Part shown: positions 44,476 to 56,171 of the stretch, in pieces
How positions within the stretch are numbered: the first letter of the stretch is position 1
Layout of the letters: every line of letters begins with the position of its first letter
Assembly: GCA_012845835.1 (NCBI GenBank)
Contig: JABAKD010000010.1
Coordinates: forward strand, 11,927,973-11,991,972
Direction of reading: 5' to 3'
DNA: 64,000 nucleotides
From: Undaria pinnatifida
Lineage: Eukaryota > Sar > Phaeophyceae > Laminariales > Alariaceae
The notes under the pieces: model-generated
Databases searched by the model: none
What the model was told of the DNA's origin: nothing
What the model saw: the letters and a program-made list of their open reading frames with translations, nothing else
Made by a program: the position numbers and the translations under genes

Positions 44476-44819
44476 AACTATTCATTGTATCATCTTGATC
44501 CGAGCCTCCCAGGTCGACTGTCTGTGTGTTGTCTGATCGTGGAGAATCGTGCTGACGTTGTTCCAGGCGCGAAACACGGTGGTATGACTGCCTTCGTCAT
44601 TCAACTCCTCGAATGCTATTGCAATGCTGCTCCTTGTTGCTGGCCGTGTAGATTGCTCAATTCTTGTAGCTACAGTACGCGACTACAGCGCTTACGATTT
44701 TGACAGCTAAGTAGTCTATTTCAGACTCGGGTTTTATTAGACGACAATAAAACATGTCAGCTTTGTCTGATCGCTCATTGAACAGGATTCATACACAAAG
44801 TAGGCGTCACCCGGGCACG

Positions 44820-45740
44820 ATAATAGGGGATCGGCATCCATCCACACATGATACGTTCCCGCACGGCGTGGAAATCCCAACCCCAACGGCCAACTGACTT
44901 TCTGATTGGCCATGGTTCGCATGTTGAGCCAGCTCCACCTCGGGAGGATATAGGGTCTCATCTCCGGTCCAGAGGTCGTTCCACATCTCTAAAACTTCGA
45001 TCAACCAGGGAAGCAAACCAAGATTTCTCGGGTCGACACCACCCTGCACGGTGAGAAAACCCCAATCCCGTTGGATAATCGCTGATTGGTTCGAGCTCCA
45101 CAGCACTGTCCTAGGCGGATAGAGGCCCATCAATGGGGGGCGTTTCCGTCGCACACGGGGAAAATAGGGTCCCATCCCCGGTTCATGGATCCCCCGAGTC
45201 TCTTCAGCTCCAAAAACGCGTGAACAATAACGATGACCTCCCGTGTCGACACCACACCGCACGACGTGGAACCCCAACCATATTCGCTTACCGCTGATTG
45301 GCTGGGGTTCGGGCATAAGGGCAACGCCACCATGGGAGGATATAGAGTCCTGTGCCCGTTTTAGAGATCCTGACAAAACGGGAACGATAACCGATTTCTC
45401 CCGCGGGTTGACCCAGCCCCGCACGATTGTGTGACAATAATCTATTATTCACATTGGCTTATCGTTGAGTGGCTGTGCAGCTCGTAGAGCTAGGGACACC
45501 CGGGGAGGAGATAGACCAGCAAACGCGCGGGAGGCGTTTCGACGCACCCCATGAGGATGGGGCCCCATCGCCGTTCCAGAAATCCTTCCATACCCCATCA
45601 AATCAAACAAACCGGGGACGAAAACCTACTTCTCCCGGGTCGACACCACACCCCACGGTGTGGAAGCCGTAGCTAGCTGAGGTTGGTATACAACGCCAGC
45701 GCCACGGAACGGGGTCCAACCCCGGTTCATAAATCCTTCA
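44820..45740 (-). repeat. Diverged ~200-bp satellite units, right arm
   Basis: About five units on the minus strand with the same core as 20130-20640. A 205-codon minus-strand frame (45424-44807) spans them but follows the repeats and is not shared by the left arm. Confidence 0.7.
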
Positions 45741-46121
45741 AGGTATTTTCAACAAGAAAAAAATGGGGCAACTCGCGCTACTGCTGAATTTGTATTCGTA
45801 TACCCCAACCCCGCGGTAACGCGGACATTTCATTTGACCCCCTGCCTCGATACCACCCCGCCCAGTGTAACCCAACCTTTGATTGATCGGCTCGGCCGGG
45901 GTTCGTGGATAGAGGAAACCACCACTCAGTAAGAAGTTCAGCAAGTTCAATGACTACAATCTCATACTGGCCTGTGATTAGAGAAGTTGTACATGGACCA
46001 ATTGCATAACATACAGCAGTCGGTCCAGATCGAGTCGATCGGTGCGACTTGCTTGGGTATCGTATTGTTACAGCAGCAGTAATACACTTCCTTTTTTTCT
46101 TTTTCCCATCCCGTTGATGGT

Positions 46122-46456
46122 GATGCTCGCACTACTCTCGCCCTCCCAGTAGTATAACTCAGATCCGGGGTCATATAGCGGACTTCCCTCCCTATGGTAC
46201 ATGCCCTAATTTTTATCGCGAGAAGAATTAATCATTTTCTTCCCTCGTCGATTTGCGGTGAATTGTACCCACCCACGCTGCTAGGCGATTTCAGCAGTTT
46301 GTTTATTCCTTTTTACAGTTTGTTTATTCTTTTCTTATCATTTATTTCTGCAAATAAATAAAGCCAAAAAAGCTCACAACGCGGTGATTATTTCACTCAA
46401 GGACCAACGCTAGTATTAATAGTGTAACCCCACTGGACCACCGGGGCGACCGGCTC
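46122..46456 (-). mobile_element. tRNA-derived SINE, copy 4
   Basis: On the minus strand it begins GAGCCGGTCGCCCCGGTGGT and ends ATACTACTGGGAGGGCGAGA; it is the right-arm counterpart of copy 1. The box B region here is GTCCTTGAGTGAAATAATCA, weaker than in copy 2. Confidence 0.65.
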
Positions 46457-48140
46457 TATATCACTCAATGCCCCTTTGGCGTATCAGGTTGTCCTCGAGC
46501 CTGGTATAGGTCAATTTCGTGAGTGTGAATCCCCCCGAGTGCGTACTCGTTTGTAAATTTCGTGGGTCTTTTTCTTGTGCACTAATTGACTTGCGGAAAG
46601 CGCGAGAGCGTGAGTTAGCAAAACTTGATGAAAAATCAACGATCAGTGGGTGCTGAACCCTATGCGCCAACAATAATGAAGGCAATAACCGGAAGGGAGG
46701 GAAATGGACGACACCTGTGACCATGGCTTGTATGTCCAGAAGATGGCAAAAAACTCACTAGAAGAGATTATCAATCAGCAATCAGCAGCAAGGAGCAGGT
46801 CAAGTAAGTGCGAAGCAACACAAAGTTATTTGTCAGTTACGAACCAACACGACCGCTTGCACTTGACCGGCAAATGACCACAGCAACGGAGTCAGGGACC
46901 ACAGCAACAATAAAGCACACCGCCTATATTGTTTCTCCACAAAGTCTTCTCGGGGAAAAAAAAACCCAAACGCGTACGGTGCGATACAAGACGAATGCAT
47001 GCCACTCTCTGGTTTTTTCCGTGGATACTGTAGACTTACTACGACCTTCGCGTGGCGCAGCTTAACAACAGGAGGAACGATTATTTTTCCCCTTGTTTTT
47101 TGTGTCGAAAATGTATGGTACACCCTCGCTCCATGCCATAAAATATGCCACAGACAAAAAGAATATTGTGTGTAATAGAGCATCGCTGTGTGTGGTCGGT
47201 GTGGTCTTACTCGTACGTACCTGTATTAATTACTTGCACGAGAGTACGAACCATGTCGATTGGCCCGGACGTGTATAATACCGTCCACGACGCCCCGGGG
47301 ACGCAGCTACTCGCAATGCTGATGTGTGGCTTTTTCTGGGGCAGTAGTCGTAACCACTACTACCTCCTCCTCGTTTTAGTCATGCGTCCGCTTGCCACGT
47401 CTATATCCATGTATGTACGTGTACCTACCGAAATTCAATAAATAAATGCAATAACTATGATACCTACCGCAGTGCCATGGGGAATTTTTTTAGAGTAAAT
47501 ATTATTTGTTTTGGGACAAAATATGACGCCAATTTGGAAATAATTTCTTGCCAAGTTCTATTTTATCAACCTCTCCATACATCAAGATCCGAAGAATATC
47601 TGGAGAGTACCGTTCAAAATACACTTTTTTGCGTATTTCTCGCTTGTTTTGCTCAGCATCCATCCGCGTTCACGTCGAGGTGCTGAACGGATTGACCAGC
47701 AACAACAACAGTCAGTAGCGAGCGCAATTCTTGCAACCACACAACAAAGCGTTCGAAACACTACTACCTTGATAATCACACCTACCTTTAGAAGTGCATC
47801 CACGTTTCATTTGTGGAGATAAATATACATGGAATTAGTGTGGGATATTTATTATACGGTCCTGAAAGATGGATCGTTGAAATTGGACCAATGTATACGG
47901 AACGACTCTCTGGAGCGGCGACGAAAAATACTGAAAAACATTGTTTCTCGTACTGCGCTTTTTAAAAGCGGCCACTCCGTTCGTTGTGTTTGTTTTCGAT
48001 TTTGTTACGGTCTGGCCTGTTTTGTTGTGTTCTCGTACCCGGTATGCTAGCATTTCACTTGCTATATACCTCGATCAATTGCGATTGTTTGGTTTACTTT
48101 GTCTCACAGTCTGTGACCACACAAAAATAGGATTAATAAT

Positions 48141-48572
48141 CGGCACGGACGTTGGGTGTAATGGTGTCGTTGGGTAGGGAACGACCCCCCTCGAAGATAG
48201 CGAACGCTCGAACAAAGGTGTTTAACCGTGAAATATGATATCGAAAAGCAACGACATAGCAGTCGTACGACAATAGGCCAAACGCTTCGAGGTGTGGCCA
48301 TGAAAAAAGTGCCGTGGGGACGAAATAAGAAGCCAATTTGGAAATGATGTCAACTTAATCGGCACGGACGTTGGGTGTAATGGTGTCGTTGGGTAGGGAA
48401 CGACCCCCCTCGAAGATAGCGAACGCTCGAACAAAGGTATTTAACCGTGAAATATGATATCGAAAAGCAACGACATAGCAGTCGTACGACAATAGGCCAA
48501 ACGCTTCGAGGTGTGGCCATGAAAAAAGTGCCGTGGGGACGAAATAAGAAGCCAATTTGGAAATGATGTCAA
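48141..48572. repeat. 219-bp tandem duplication
   Basis: Two adjacent units beginning CGGCACGGACGTTGGGTGTA differ at a single position that I could find (GGTGTTTAA against GGTATTTAA). The left arm has only one unit (17210-17400), so the duplication is recent and specific to the right arm. Two identical 66-67 codon minus-strand frames follow from it and are not genes. Confidence 0.9.
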
Positions 48573-48659
48573 CTTAGAAATAATGTTTTCGCGTATGTTG
48601 TTTTCGTTCAAGCTCTGCTTATATGCCAAGATCCAAGAACAGCTCGGGCGTATACTGCT

Positions 48660-49160
48660 CAAAATACAAAAATTTACGCGCTTCTCGCTTGTCTCGCTCA
48701 GCCCACGTGCCCGATCCCGGCCAGGTGTGGAACGGATACGGCAGGGCGAGGAGCGTTTGAGCCGCCCCTCGAGGACGTGTTTCATTCGTTCAAGCCCTGC
48801 AGATGTCAAGCAAAACAAACAAACGCTCCATCCCTGCAGACGTCGAAAGCAAAACAAACGCTCGAGAGTATGCCACCGCAAAGTTTCAAACATTAGCAAC
48901 TACCGTTTGGAAATGATGCCAATTTTGTAAATCATCTAGGCGCTGCAGACATTAAGATACAACCAAAATCTCCGGAATTCCTCCTTGACATGCGTTATTT
49001 TTGCAACTTCTCGCTTGTCTCGCTCGGCATCCGTCCGCGTTCACGTCGACGTGCGGAACGGACACGGCAGGGCGAGGGGCGTTGGAGCCGCCCCCCGAAG
49101 CCGGCGCTCGAACGAAGCTATTTGACCGAGAATTCCAGTTCCGCGAACCGTATACTTAGG
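48660..49160 (-). repeat. Block A units in the right arm
   Basis: Two cores at about 48670-48790 and 48990-49130 (minus strand), with GAACGGATACGGCAGGGCGA and GAACGGACACGGCAGGGCGA. They correspond to the units at 16975 and 16455 of the left arm; the middle unit is reduced. Confidence 0.7.
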
Positions 49161-49200
49161 CCGAGACGAAAAAATTTCCTGACCGAATCCCTGAAACAAA

Positions 49201-49845
49201 AGAATGGTTTTATATATATATGTATTCTTAATAACGACGTCAGCTTATCATAGCAATCAATTACTGGCCTAAGTCGGAGCGGTTCAAAATAGGGGCGCTG
49301 GAAGAACTGCACACGAGTGCAGCAGTAGAAGGGCTGGATGTAGTACCCTGCTGCTGCTGTAGTGCAATGAAGCGAGGCACCATACTTGAATCATCTTTAT
49401 CTGGTTCGTTCATGACACCAGGCCGGGTGCTGATGTGTATGTAGTCCAGATCGCAGATCGGGTACTGATATGTGTAGTCAGATTTTCACAGTGTAGGGTT
49501 GTATGTTTCCCCTTCCTTAAACGTCGTCGTCGGAACGTCAGTTTGATGTTATCACGTCCTACCTTGCACCTCCAGCGATCAAGCTGCGCGCTTGCTAGTG
49601 GGCATACGGGCACTAAGTAGTAGGCCTGACCTACGTAAGATACTAACAGGTACCTCAACGACAAAACGGTCCCTGTCGCCTGCTTATGATACCGCACGTA
49701 ACAACAGGAGGAGGGTACCGTATGGGTTGATGTCGCAGACCCTCGCAGAATGCTCCAACTCCGTGCCGCTGTCGCCTTGCCCGTGACGAAACCGCTGCCA
49801 CAACCCCAGGAGAAACCACAGCAGAAACCACATCAGCAGTAGACT
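49201..49845. other. Stretch without recognised gene
   Basis: Flank of the right arm. A 95-codon minus-strand frame (49697-49410) has no recognisable motif. Confidence 0.3.
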
Positions 49846-50042
49846 ATCTTCTACTGTGGCGACGGTAGAGGGGTCATGTGTGGGACATATTTTTGCGGTG
49901 GTTACGGGTCACTCGCGCTAGTGGCCCCCCTACTTATTTGCGGTTTCAAGCTTCCCCGCTGTTTTTTGTTTGCCACATTAAACTGACATGGAATGGCTAT
50001 TTGCATCGCGCTATGCAAATCGCCTGAACTTGTTGTTGTTGT

Positions 50043-50094
<52 letters not shown>

Positions 50095-50129
50095 GGTGGT
50101 GGTGGTGGTGGTGGTGGTGGTGGTGGTGG

Positions 50130-50165
<36 letters not shown>

Positions 50166-50370
50166 TGTTGTTGCTGTTGTTGTTGTTGGTGGTGGTGGTG
50201 GTGGTGGTGGTGGTGCTGCTGCTGCTGTTGTTGTTGCTGTTGTTGTTGTTGCTGTTGTTGTTGTTATTGTTGTCGTCGTTGGGGTACAGCGTCGTTCGGG
50301 CGAGTGATGAAAACACAGCAGTTACTGTAGCAGTGAAAGAGGGGGTGCCCCCCCCTAACGTAGCCATGGC
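49846..50370. mobile_element. MITE copy swollen by a microsatellite
   Basis: The left end TGTGGCGACGGTAGAGGGGT and the right end CCCCCCCTAACGTAGCCATG are inverted relatives of the MITE ends at 19642 and 19909, and GGGTCACTCGCGCTAGTGGC at 49895 matches the internal palindrome. Between them lies the 250-bp trinucleotide array, so the copy is about twice the normal length. A target duplication was not found. Confidence 0.5.
50031..50280. repeat. Compound GTT/GGT/GCT trinucleotide array
   Basis: Blocks of GTT, GGT, GCT, GTT, GGT, GCT and GTT follow one another over 250 bp in one phase, each block 5-17 units. The block pattern GTT-GGT-GCT occurs twice, pointing to an internal duplication. Frames here are poly-Leu, Val, Gly or Ala artefacts. 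Confidence 0.95.
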
Positions 50371-50829
50371 GCAAGTGGCAACGGGAGTGTGATTCCGCTC
50401 GTGTGCTCTGCTGTACTCGCAGGGCTATGCACGTGAGACGCCTGAGGCCTCGAGAGTCATCCTCACATCCCCTTACATCCGATCCTAAACGTCCATCCAT
50501 TGGTAGGACCCCCCAGAGTCGTGTAGATATTTTAATTTGTCGGTTTTGAACAAAAGTGGTATTCACATATCGAATACATATATTGCATCTACCACATCAG
50601 CCACACGATTGACGATCGAATCTTTTAGCCTTCGTTTCTTGTTTGTTTGGGTCTGCTGAAACTACTGTAGCCTAGTACATCAAACAGTGAATCGCAATTC
50701 GTTAATAGGTGTACACGAGGTATGAGCGTATTATCGTGTTTCGGTATCTGAAGGCTAGAATCGAGCTACCTCGTCCTTGTGTCCTCCCTTGTCGTCCCCT
50801 GTTCCCTGAACGGAGACAGTAGAGGTGCA

Positions 50830-53800
50830 CGCAGTGTGTTGATCGAGGGACATGCCCCTTCATACTTGTGCATCAGCCGGGTTCTGCGACGCTCACTATG
50901 GTCCGCAGGACATCGTCATGCCTGCTGATAATATTCTTTGTCTATAGTACGGTATCCAAAATCCCCTTTCCCCTTGTTCCAGCGTCTTGTTCCGACCAAT
51001 CATCAGGGTTGGCGAGCTCTCTGACCTTATCCACCAGGATCACACGAGTCCAACGTGACATACCACCAGCTAAAGCATTTTGTACGCCGGGAATGTGTTT
51101 TGCAGTATGGTTCTAGTCCCCCTTGATTTCGCGACCCCCGAACACTCTCATGAGTAAGCATACATACCCGTTTGTCCCTCGCCTCCCCGCATCGAGCGAT
51201 CCAAGATAGTGCTGCTGTGTTGTCACCACGCATCAGAATCGGATCCTTCTTGGCGTCCACCCTGTGACCTACTAATTCAAGCATGACCCACGCGATCATG
51301 ACCATGCCCAATGCCTCTAACAAGTTAATCGTGATGGTACATGTTTCTCGTCGATCGGCTTTTCCCTTCAGCTCCGCCATCAGTTCTTTTGGCAAGTCGT
51401 AACGTAAAACAACCTTCCTCTTGGCGCAAAAACCGCCCACTGCCTCAAAACTGGCGTCAGACAGGTAGTGCCTATTTTCGGGTCGTTTTATCGCCGTGTA
51501 GCAGGGAGCGCTACGCGCCTCGCCTTCGTGCAGTAGTTCGTGATCTATAGCCCACTTCCAGAAGAGAAGGTTAGCGTGAAACTCTCTACCGAGTCCTACT
51601 GTACGGTTCTGGGTTTTGCTACCTCCTGAGTTGTGCAGCCCGGCCACCCGCAGGAACCTCCAAACGAAATATCTACCAGCCCGTACTACGCACGTGATGT
51701 TCCACAACATGCCAGCCATGCTAAGCACGTCCCTCGCCGTCGCTTTCCTCCTGCTCTGGGGGCATTGCTCGATCAACAATCTCTATATCGCTTCAATCTT
51801 CTCGCATGGAACCGAAATTCTCATAGTATATAGTGTGAGAGCTGATAGTGAAACCTAGCGCGTCTATCGTGGTGTCTCAGTCTGTGCTTTTTTTGGGTGC
51901 TAGAATGGGCGTTAATCCCACCTCCCCCGGGCCGAACAAACGCACGTGATTCGAACTTAAAGAGGCTGGCGCGATTAAGGCTGTCGTGTCGCCGTCGGAG
52001 TGCTGAAGTCTGATTTGTAGGGAGCCGTCTACTTACTACACGGCTTTGAAGAATGGGTCGAAATCCCCCCCCTCGCTGTGAGTTCTGACTTTGGCAACCG
52101 GCGGTATTGGTGCTGATTTTCCATCTTTCCAACGCTCCACCACCTTTACGTGAGCCATCGTTTATTTTCCCTCGTCTGAGCTGCATCGACGGTGGTGTTG
52201 TACTGCGCGTGTGCGGCCGCCACCGAATTGACACCCCAGAACCCCGGTGATCCCTACCATCCGAACGTCCACCGATAATCAATCACTACCAGGTCTCGTA
52301 CGGCGTAGCAAACATTGTGGGCTTTGTCCGGGTCTACTCCCGGAAAGCGTCCGACGCGTCGGCCTTGCTCATCAGTCTCCTCATTTATGGGAATTTCTTT
52401 CCCAAGGACACGATCTTGTCTAGAAACTGGGCAGCGCTTCGGCGCACAGGCATTGGCGAACAGTATCGGGGTCAGTGTCTCCGTTTAGACCCCATTTCTT
52501 CTCTCTGCTCTGCACATCGAACGAAATATCATTGATTATCCAAACCTTGTGTGTCACGGCAGCCGGCAGCAGAGAGACTCTAAGGTTGAGGATTTTGTGC
52601 GCGGCTGGTTTCTGTATCCCTGAGCGTTTTTGGCGCCTGACGTATTCCTCGATTTTATTCCAGGTTGCCGACAAGTTCTCGATGACATTGTTGTGGTTTT
52701 CGTACTGTAACGCGCGCTCATGCTCTGCTCCGGATGCCACTGCGTTCACCGGTACCCCTCCTGTGACTATCGTGACCAGCTTGTCCACTGCCCCGAAGCC
52801 TTTGAGATATCCGAAGTATCGCTGTATGTGTACGGGGTCTATCGGTGATCCTCCTAGCAGTCGGGCTACGTCTCCCGCGACTCCTTGCTTCTCTCGGATC
52901 GTGGCTGTCAAAATATTGGCTAGCTTGTACACCAGTTCTTCTCTCTTGTGAGTCGAAGCCTTCTTGTCCAAGTCTGCCTTTTTGAACGTGCCACTGCTGT
53001 ACCACGCATCTTTCGACCTAGCGTCTCCCCATTTGGAAGCCGTGAGCGTGCTGACGCGCCAATCGCCCGCGCTTCGACTGGTTCAAACGTGCTAACTCCT
53101 GGCTACTGTCATGGTGGCTTACTTGACCTTGACTTTGCAGCCCCTGTGTCTGCTCTGCTCTGTGCATGCACTCGAATTGTGTGCGTTCTGCTTCTGTGGG
53201 GCACTTACTGCACTGCACGGGTGGATGGCCGTCCTGGTTTGAGCCTTCTGCGCGATCGATACTTTTCGACTCGAGCAGAAGTGGGGTATTCTTGGCCCCC
53301 GCTCCTGCTGATCTGTGCTATGGTGTGAGAGGTCTGCACCACCGATGTCTGTTCGGTCTGCGAAAAAAGGTAACCTTCCTCTCTGCTCATACAAAGCCTG
53401 CTGTTCTGAACCTTTCGCAGCCTCGGCACTGTCCCATTTTGCAAGAACGTGGGGTATTCTGGCCTTCTGTTCAGTTTGAAAGATCAAGGTGTCACTATAC
53501 TGGTAGTGTAGATTCTGGTTTGAGCCTTCTGCGCGATCGATGCTTGTTCGACTCGCGCGGAAGTGGGGCATTTTGGTCCTCTGCTCCTGGTGATCTGCGA
53601 TGTAGTGTGAGCGTTCCGCACCACCGATGTCTGTTCGGTCTGCGAAATAAGGTAATCTTTGTCCCTGCCCGCACAAGGCCTGCTGTTTTTGCTGTGGTGT
53701 GAGATTCCGCACCACCGTGTCTATTCAATCTGCAAAATACGGTAACCTTCGTCTCTGCCCACACAAATCCTGCTGTTCTGTGCTGTGGTGTGGGAGTCCC

Positions 53801-55900
53801 GCACCACCGACATCTGTTCGGTCTGCCGAATGAGATAACCTTCGTCTCTGCTCACAGAAGGCCCGCTGTTCTGTGCTGTGCTGTGAGAGTTCCACACCAC
53901 CAATGTCTGTTCGGTCTGCGGAATAAGGTAGCATTTGTCTTTGCTCACACAAGGACTGTTGTTCTATGTTGTGCTGTAAGAGTTCCACACCACCGATGTT
54001 TGTTCGGTCTGCGAAATGAGGCAATCTGCCTCTCTGCTCACAAAGCCTACTGATCTGAACCTTCTACAGCCTCAGCACTGTCCCAATTCGCAAGCAAATG
54101 GGGTATTCTGGCCCTCTGCTCAGTCTGAAAGATCGAGTTGTCACTATACTGGTAGAGTAAATTATAGTTTGAGCCGTTTGCGCGATCGATGCTTGTTCGA
54201 CTCCAGCAGAAGTGGGGTATTCTTGCACTCTGCTCCTGGTGATCTTTGCTGTGGTGCGAGAGTTCCGCATCATCACCAATGTCTGATCGGTCTGCGAAAT
54301 AAGGTAACTTTCGTATATGCTCACACAAAGCCTGCTGTTCTGATCCTTCCGCAACCTTGGCACTGTCCCAATTCGCAAGCAAATGGGGTATTCTGGCCCT
54401 CTGTTCAGTCTGAAGAATCGAGTTGTCACTATACTGATAGTGCGAACTCTCTCTGAAGTCCTATTTTTTCAGTACCCCGTTCTGTTCTGCGACTCTTGCA
54501 TGCACTAGGCTGAGCGGAAAAACCCGATTCCTGAATTGATCTGACCTGATGTTCCGACGGACGCGAGTTCTGTATGATTGAGTGGAACAGTTGAGCGAGC
54601 CTGATGATGTTACCGCGTTTTTTTTCCTGCCGCCACGGTAGTTGCCGAGACTCTGCTTCAAACGTTCTGCTGCGTACTGCACTGCTTCTGCTTCTCGGAA
54701 ACTGTTTCTCACAATGAAACAAGGCCGGTGACACCGACCCGGGTGCGGGTGCATTGCGAAGTCCCGCGGACCTCTCAGCGTCTGCGAAGGTACTCCTCTC
54801 TTCTCTCGCCCCTGCCCCCCCCTCGGTGGGCCCTGCCTGACGGCAGAGCCCGTGCTGTCAGTTGTTGGCGCCATTCCTCCGGTGCCCGCCGCCCCTGCCG
54901 CCGGGCACGTTGTTCCTGATGAATCACACGGCGCTCAGCCGCGACCCTCCTGCTCCCCCATCTCTTGCCCCCCGTCCCTCTGCTGCCGCTGCCGGCTGCG
55001 GCTGCTGCTGTTGCGGCGGCGGCGGTGGGGATGGCAGCGGCGTCAGCAGCGCTTGCTGCTGCTGCTGCGCGGCTGTCCCGGCGACCTGGTCGTGTGAAAA
55101 CGAGCCGGCTGGCCTATCGCAGCGAAGGCTGCGCCACGACTAACCACACACCCCGGCAGGCGTCTTCCACTGCTGCATTCGGGCCTTGGAATTGGGTGAA
55201 CCCCCCCCCATCCAGCTCAACCCTGCGTGGGGGCTGCTCGCTGCCCCCCCTCGCACGGGGCTTCCGTCCTTTTTCCCCCGCTCGCACCTGCTTCATTCTA
55301 CTTTTGACGTGCTGAGCGCTCAGCGAGGTTAGACTCGTCGCCCTCTTCCGCCAGCGCCCTCAATTTTCTTGATGCGGGGGTGACCATGGAGTTCACTGTT
55401 CGGGGGACTGGCTTGGCGTAGGTGTGCTTCCTGTACAGCTTGCCTCCCTGCACCGCAAGCGCTTTTCATGCCTTCGTTAAAGCTGATGTTCATACCTCTC
55501 ATCGGCAGCTGTAGAACCTTCACCGAGTGCTTTGCCAAGGTTGAGATGGCGGCGTAGATACACCTCCACCAGTTTTTGCACCTGCTCCAACTCCGAGCGC
55601 AACGTAGCGGCATCTGCTTGCATGCGGCCGGAGAGCCCTCCATCCCGTACTCGAGCGTCTCCATAAGGGCAGCTACGAAATTAGTGAAGTGCACCTCGGC
55701 GGGCATCGCTCTCGGCGTCTCCTATGGCCACGGGGGGGGGGTCCTCGAATGCGAAAACAAGACCACTGTTAGTTGTCGACGAGCGTTGTTTCCTCCAAGA
55801 GCATGTTCTTGCCGTGCTTTTCTTCGACTTATACCTCTAGCTTACGCCCCTTCTTTTCCTCTTGGCGTGCGTTATGGGCTGCCACCAAGTAACGCTTAAT
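50830..55900 (-). mobile_element. DIRS-like retrotransposon, fossil
   Basis: On the minus strand, a region at 52971-52420 carries the entry to a DIRS-type reverse transcriptase (VWIINDISFDV, LNGDTDPDTV, CLCAEALPSF). 51779-51027 carries the RNase H side (VLSMAGMLWNITCVVRAGRY, YLSDASFEAVGGFC, MRGDNTAALSWIARCG). The 53.2-54.5 kb part is a repeat array, and 54.5-55.7 kb resembles a gag-like region. I recall close relatives in oomycetes and brown algae. No tyrosine recombinase or terminal repeats could be placed. It is broken at many points; borders are approximate. Confidence 0.7.
53230..54450 (-). repeat. 93-bp and 282-bp nested tandem repeats in the DIRS-like element
   Basis: The word TTCGGTC(TGCGAAAT) occurs at about 53352, 53634, 53724, 53817, 53910, 54003 and 54286. 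Steps are 90-93 bp in the middle and 282-283 bp at both sides, so the 93-bp unit is embedded in a 282-bp higher-order unit (CACTGTCCCA-TT-GCAAG, GGGGTATTCTGGCC, GCGCGATCGATGCTTGTTCG). On the minus strand a unit reads ADRTDIGGVELSQHSTEQ. Length variation in this part is likely. Confidence 0.8.
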
Positions 55901-55950
55901 CTGAGCAAGGCTGCTGTTACGCGTATCTTTGTCTCATTTTTTTTTCACAG

Positions 55951-56171
55951 AGCTCGTCTCTCTGGAAGGCATCGGCACATACACTGGTTGTGCTGAATGT
56001 AGATGGGTGCAGTTATCACTTGAATGTGAAGAACGCCCATTGATGACGATCGTCGGTTCTACCCGGTATGCACTATTTTTAAATAATAAGTGCTTATTAC
56101 GGCAAGAAGCAAAGCTGATGTACGATTGTACACAAGCGAGAATAGAGCATATACTGCTGCAGCATGGTTAG
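55951..56171 (+). CDS. Candidate terminal exon, unidentified
   Basis: A textbook acceptor, a run of T followed by CACAG, precedes a 73-codon frame beginning ELVSLEGIGTYTGCAECRWV and ending ARIEHILLQHG before TAG. The composition (Cys pairs, acidic and hydrophobic mix) looks like protein, and the sequence has no repeat partner in the window. The upstream exon would lie within or beyond the DIRS-like element, so the gene may be interrupted. No family is recognised. Confidence 0.25.

Larger units (their letters stand above)
43680..49200 (-). repeat. Right arm of the 5-kb inverted duplication
   Basis: Read on the minus strand it repeats 16385-21394 in the same order. Differences include more satellite units (44820-45740), the absence of the MITE found at 19642, an added element of about 365 bp at 44106-44475 and a 219-bp tandem duplication at 48141-48572. 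It carries no supported gene. Confidence 0.85.

Noticed and set aside
44807-45424. 205-codon minus frame
   Set aside because: It follows satellite units and is absent from the left-arm copy.
49988-50392. 134-codon plus frame and overlapping poly-Leu, poly-Val or poly-Asn frames
   Set aside because: They are direct translations of the trinucleotide array; both strands are open for the same reason.
51821-52282. 153-codon minus frame as a separate gene
   Set aside because: It lies within the DIRS-like fossil and has no independent support.
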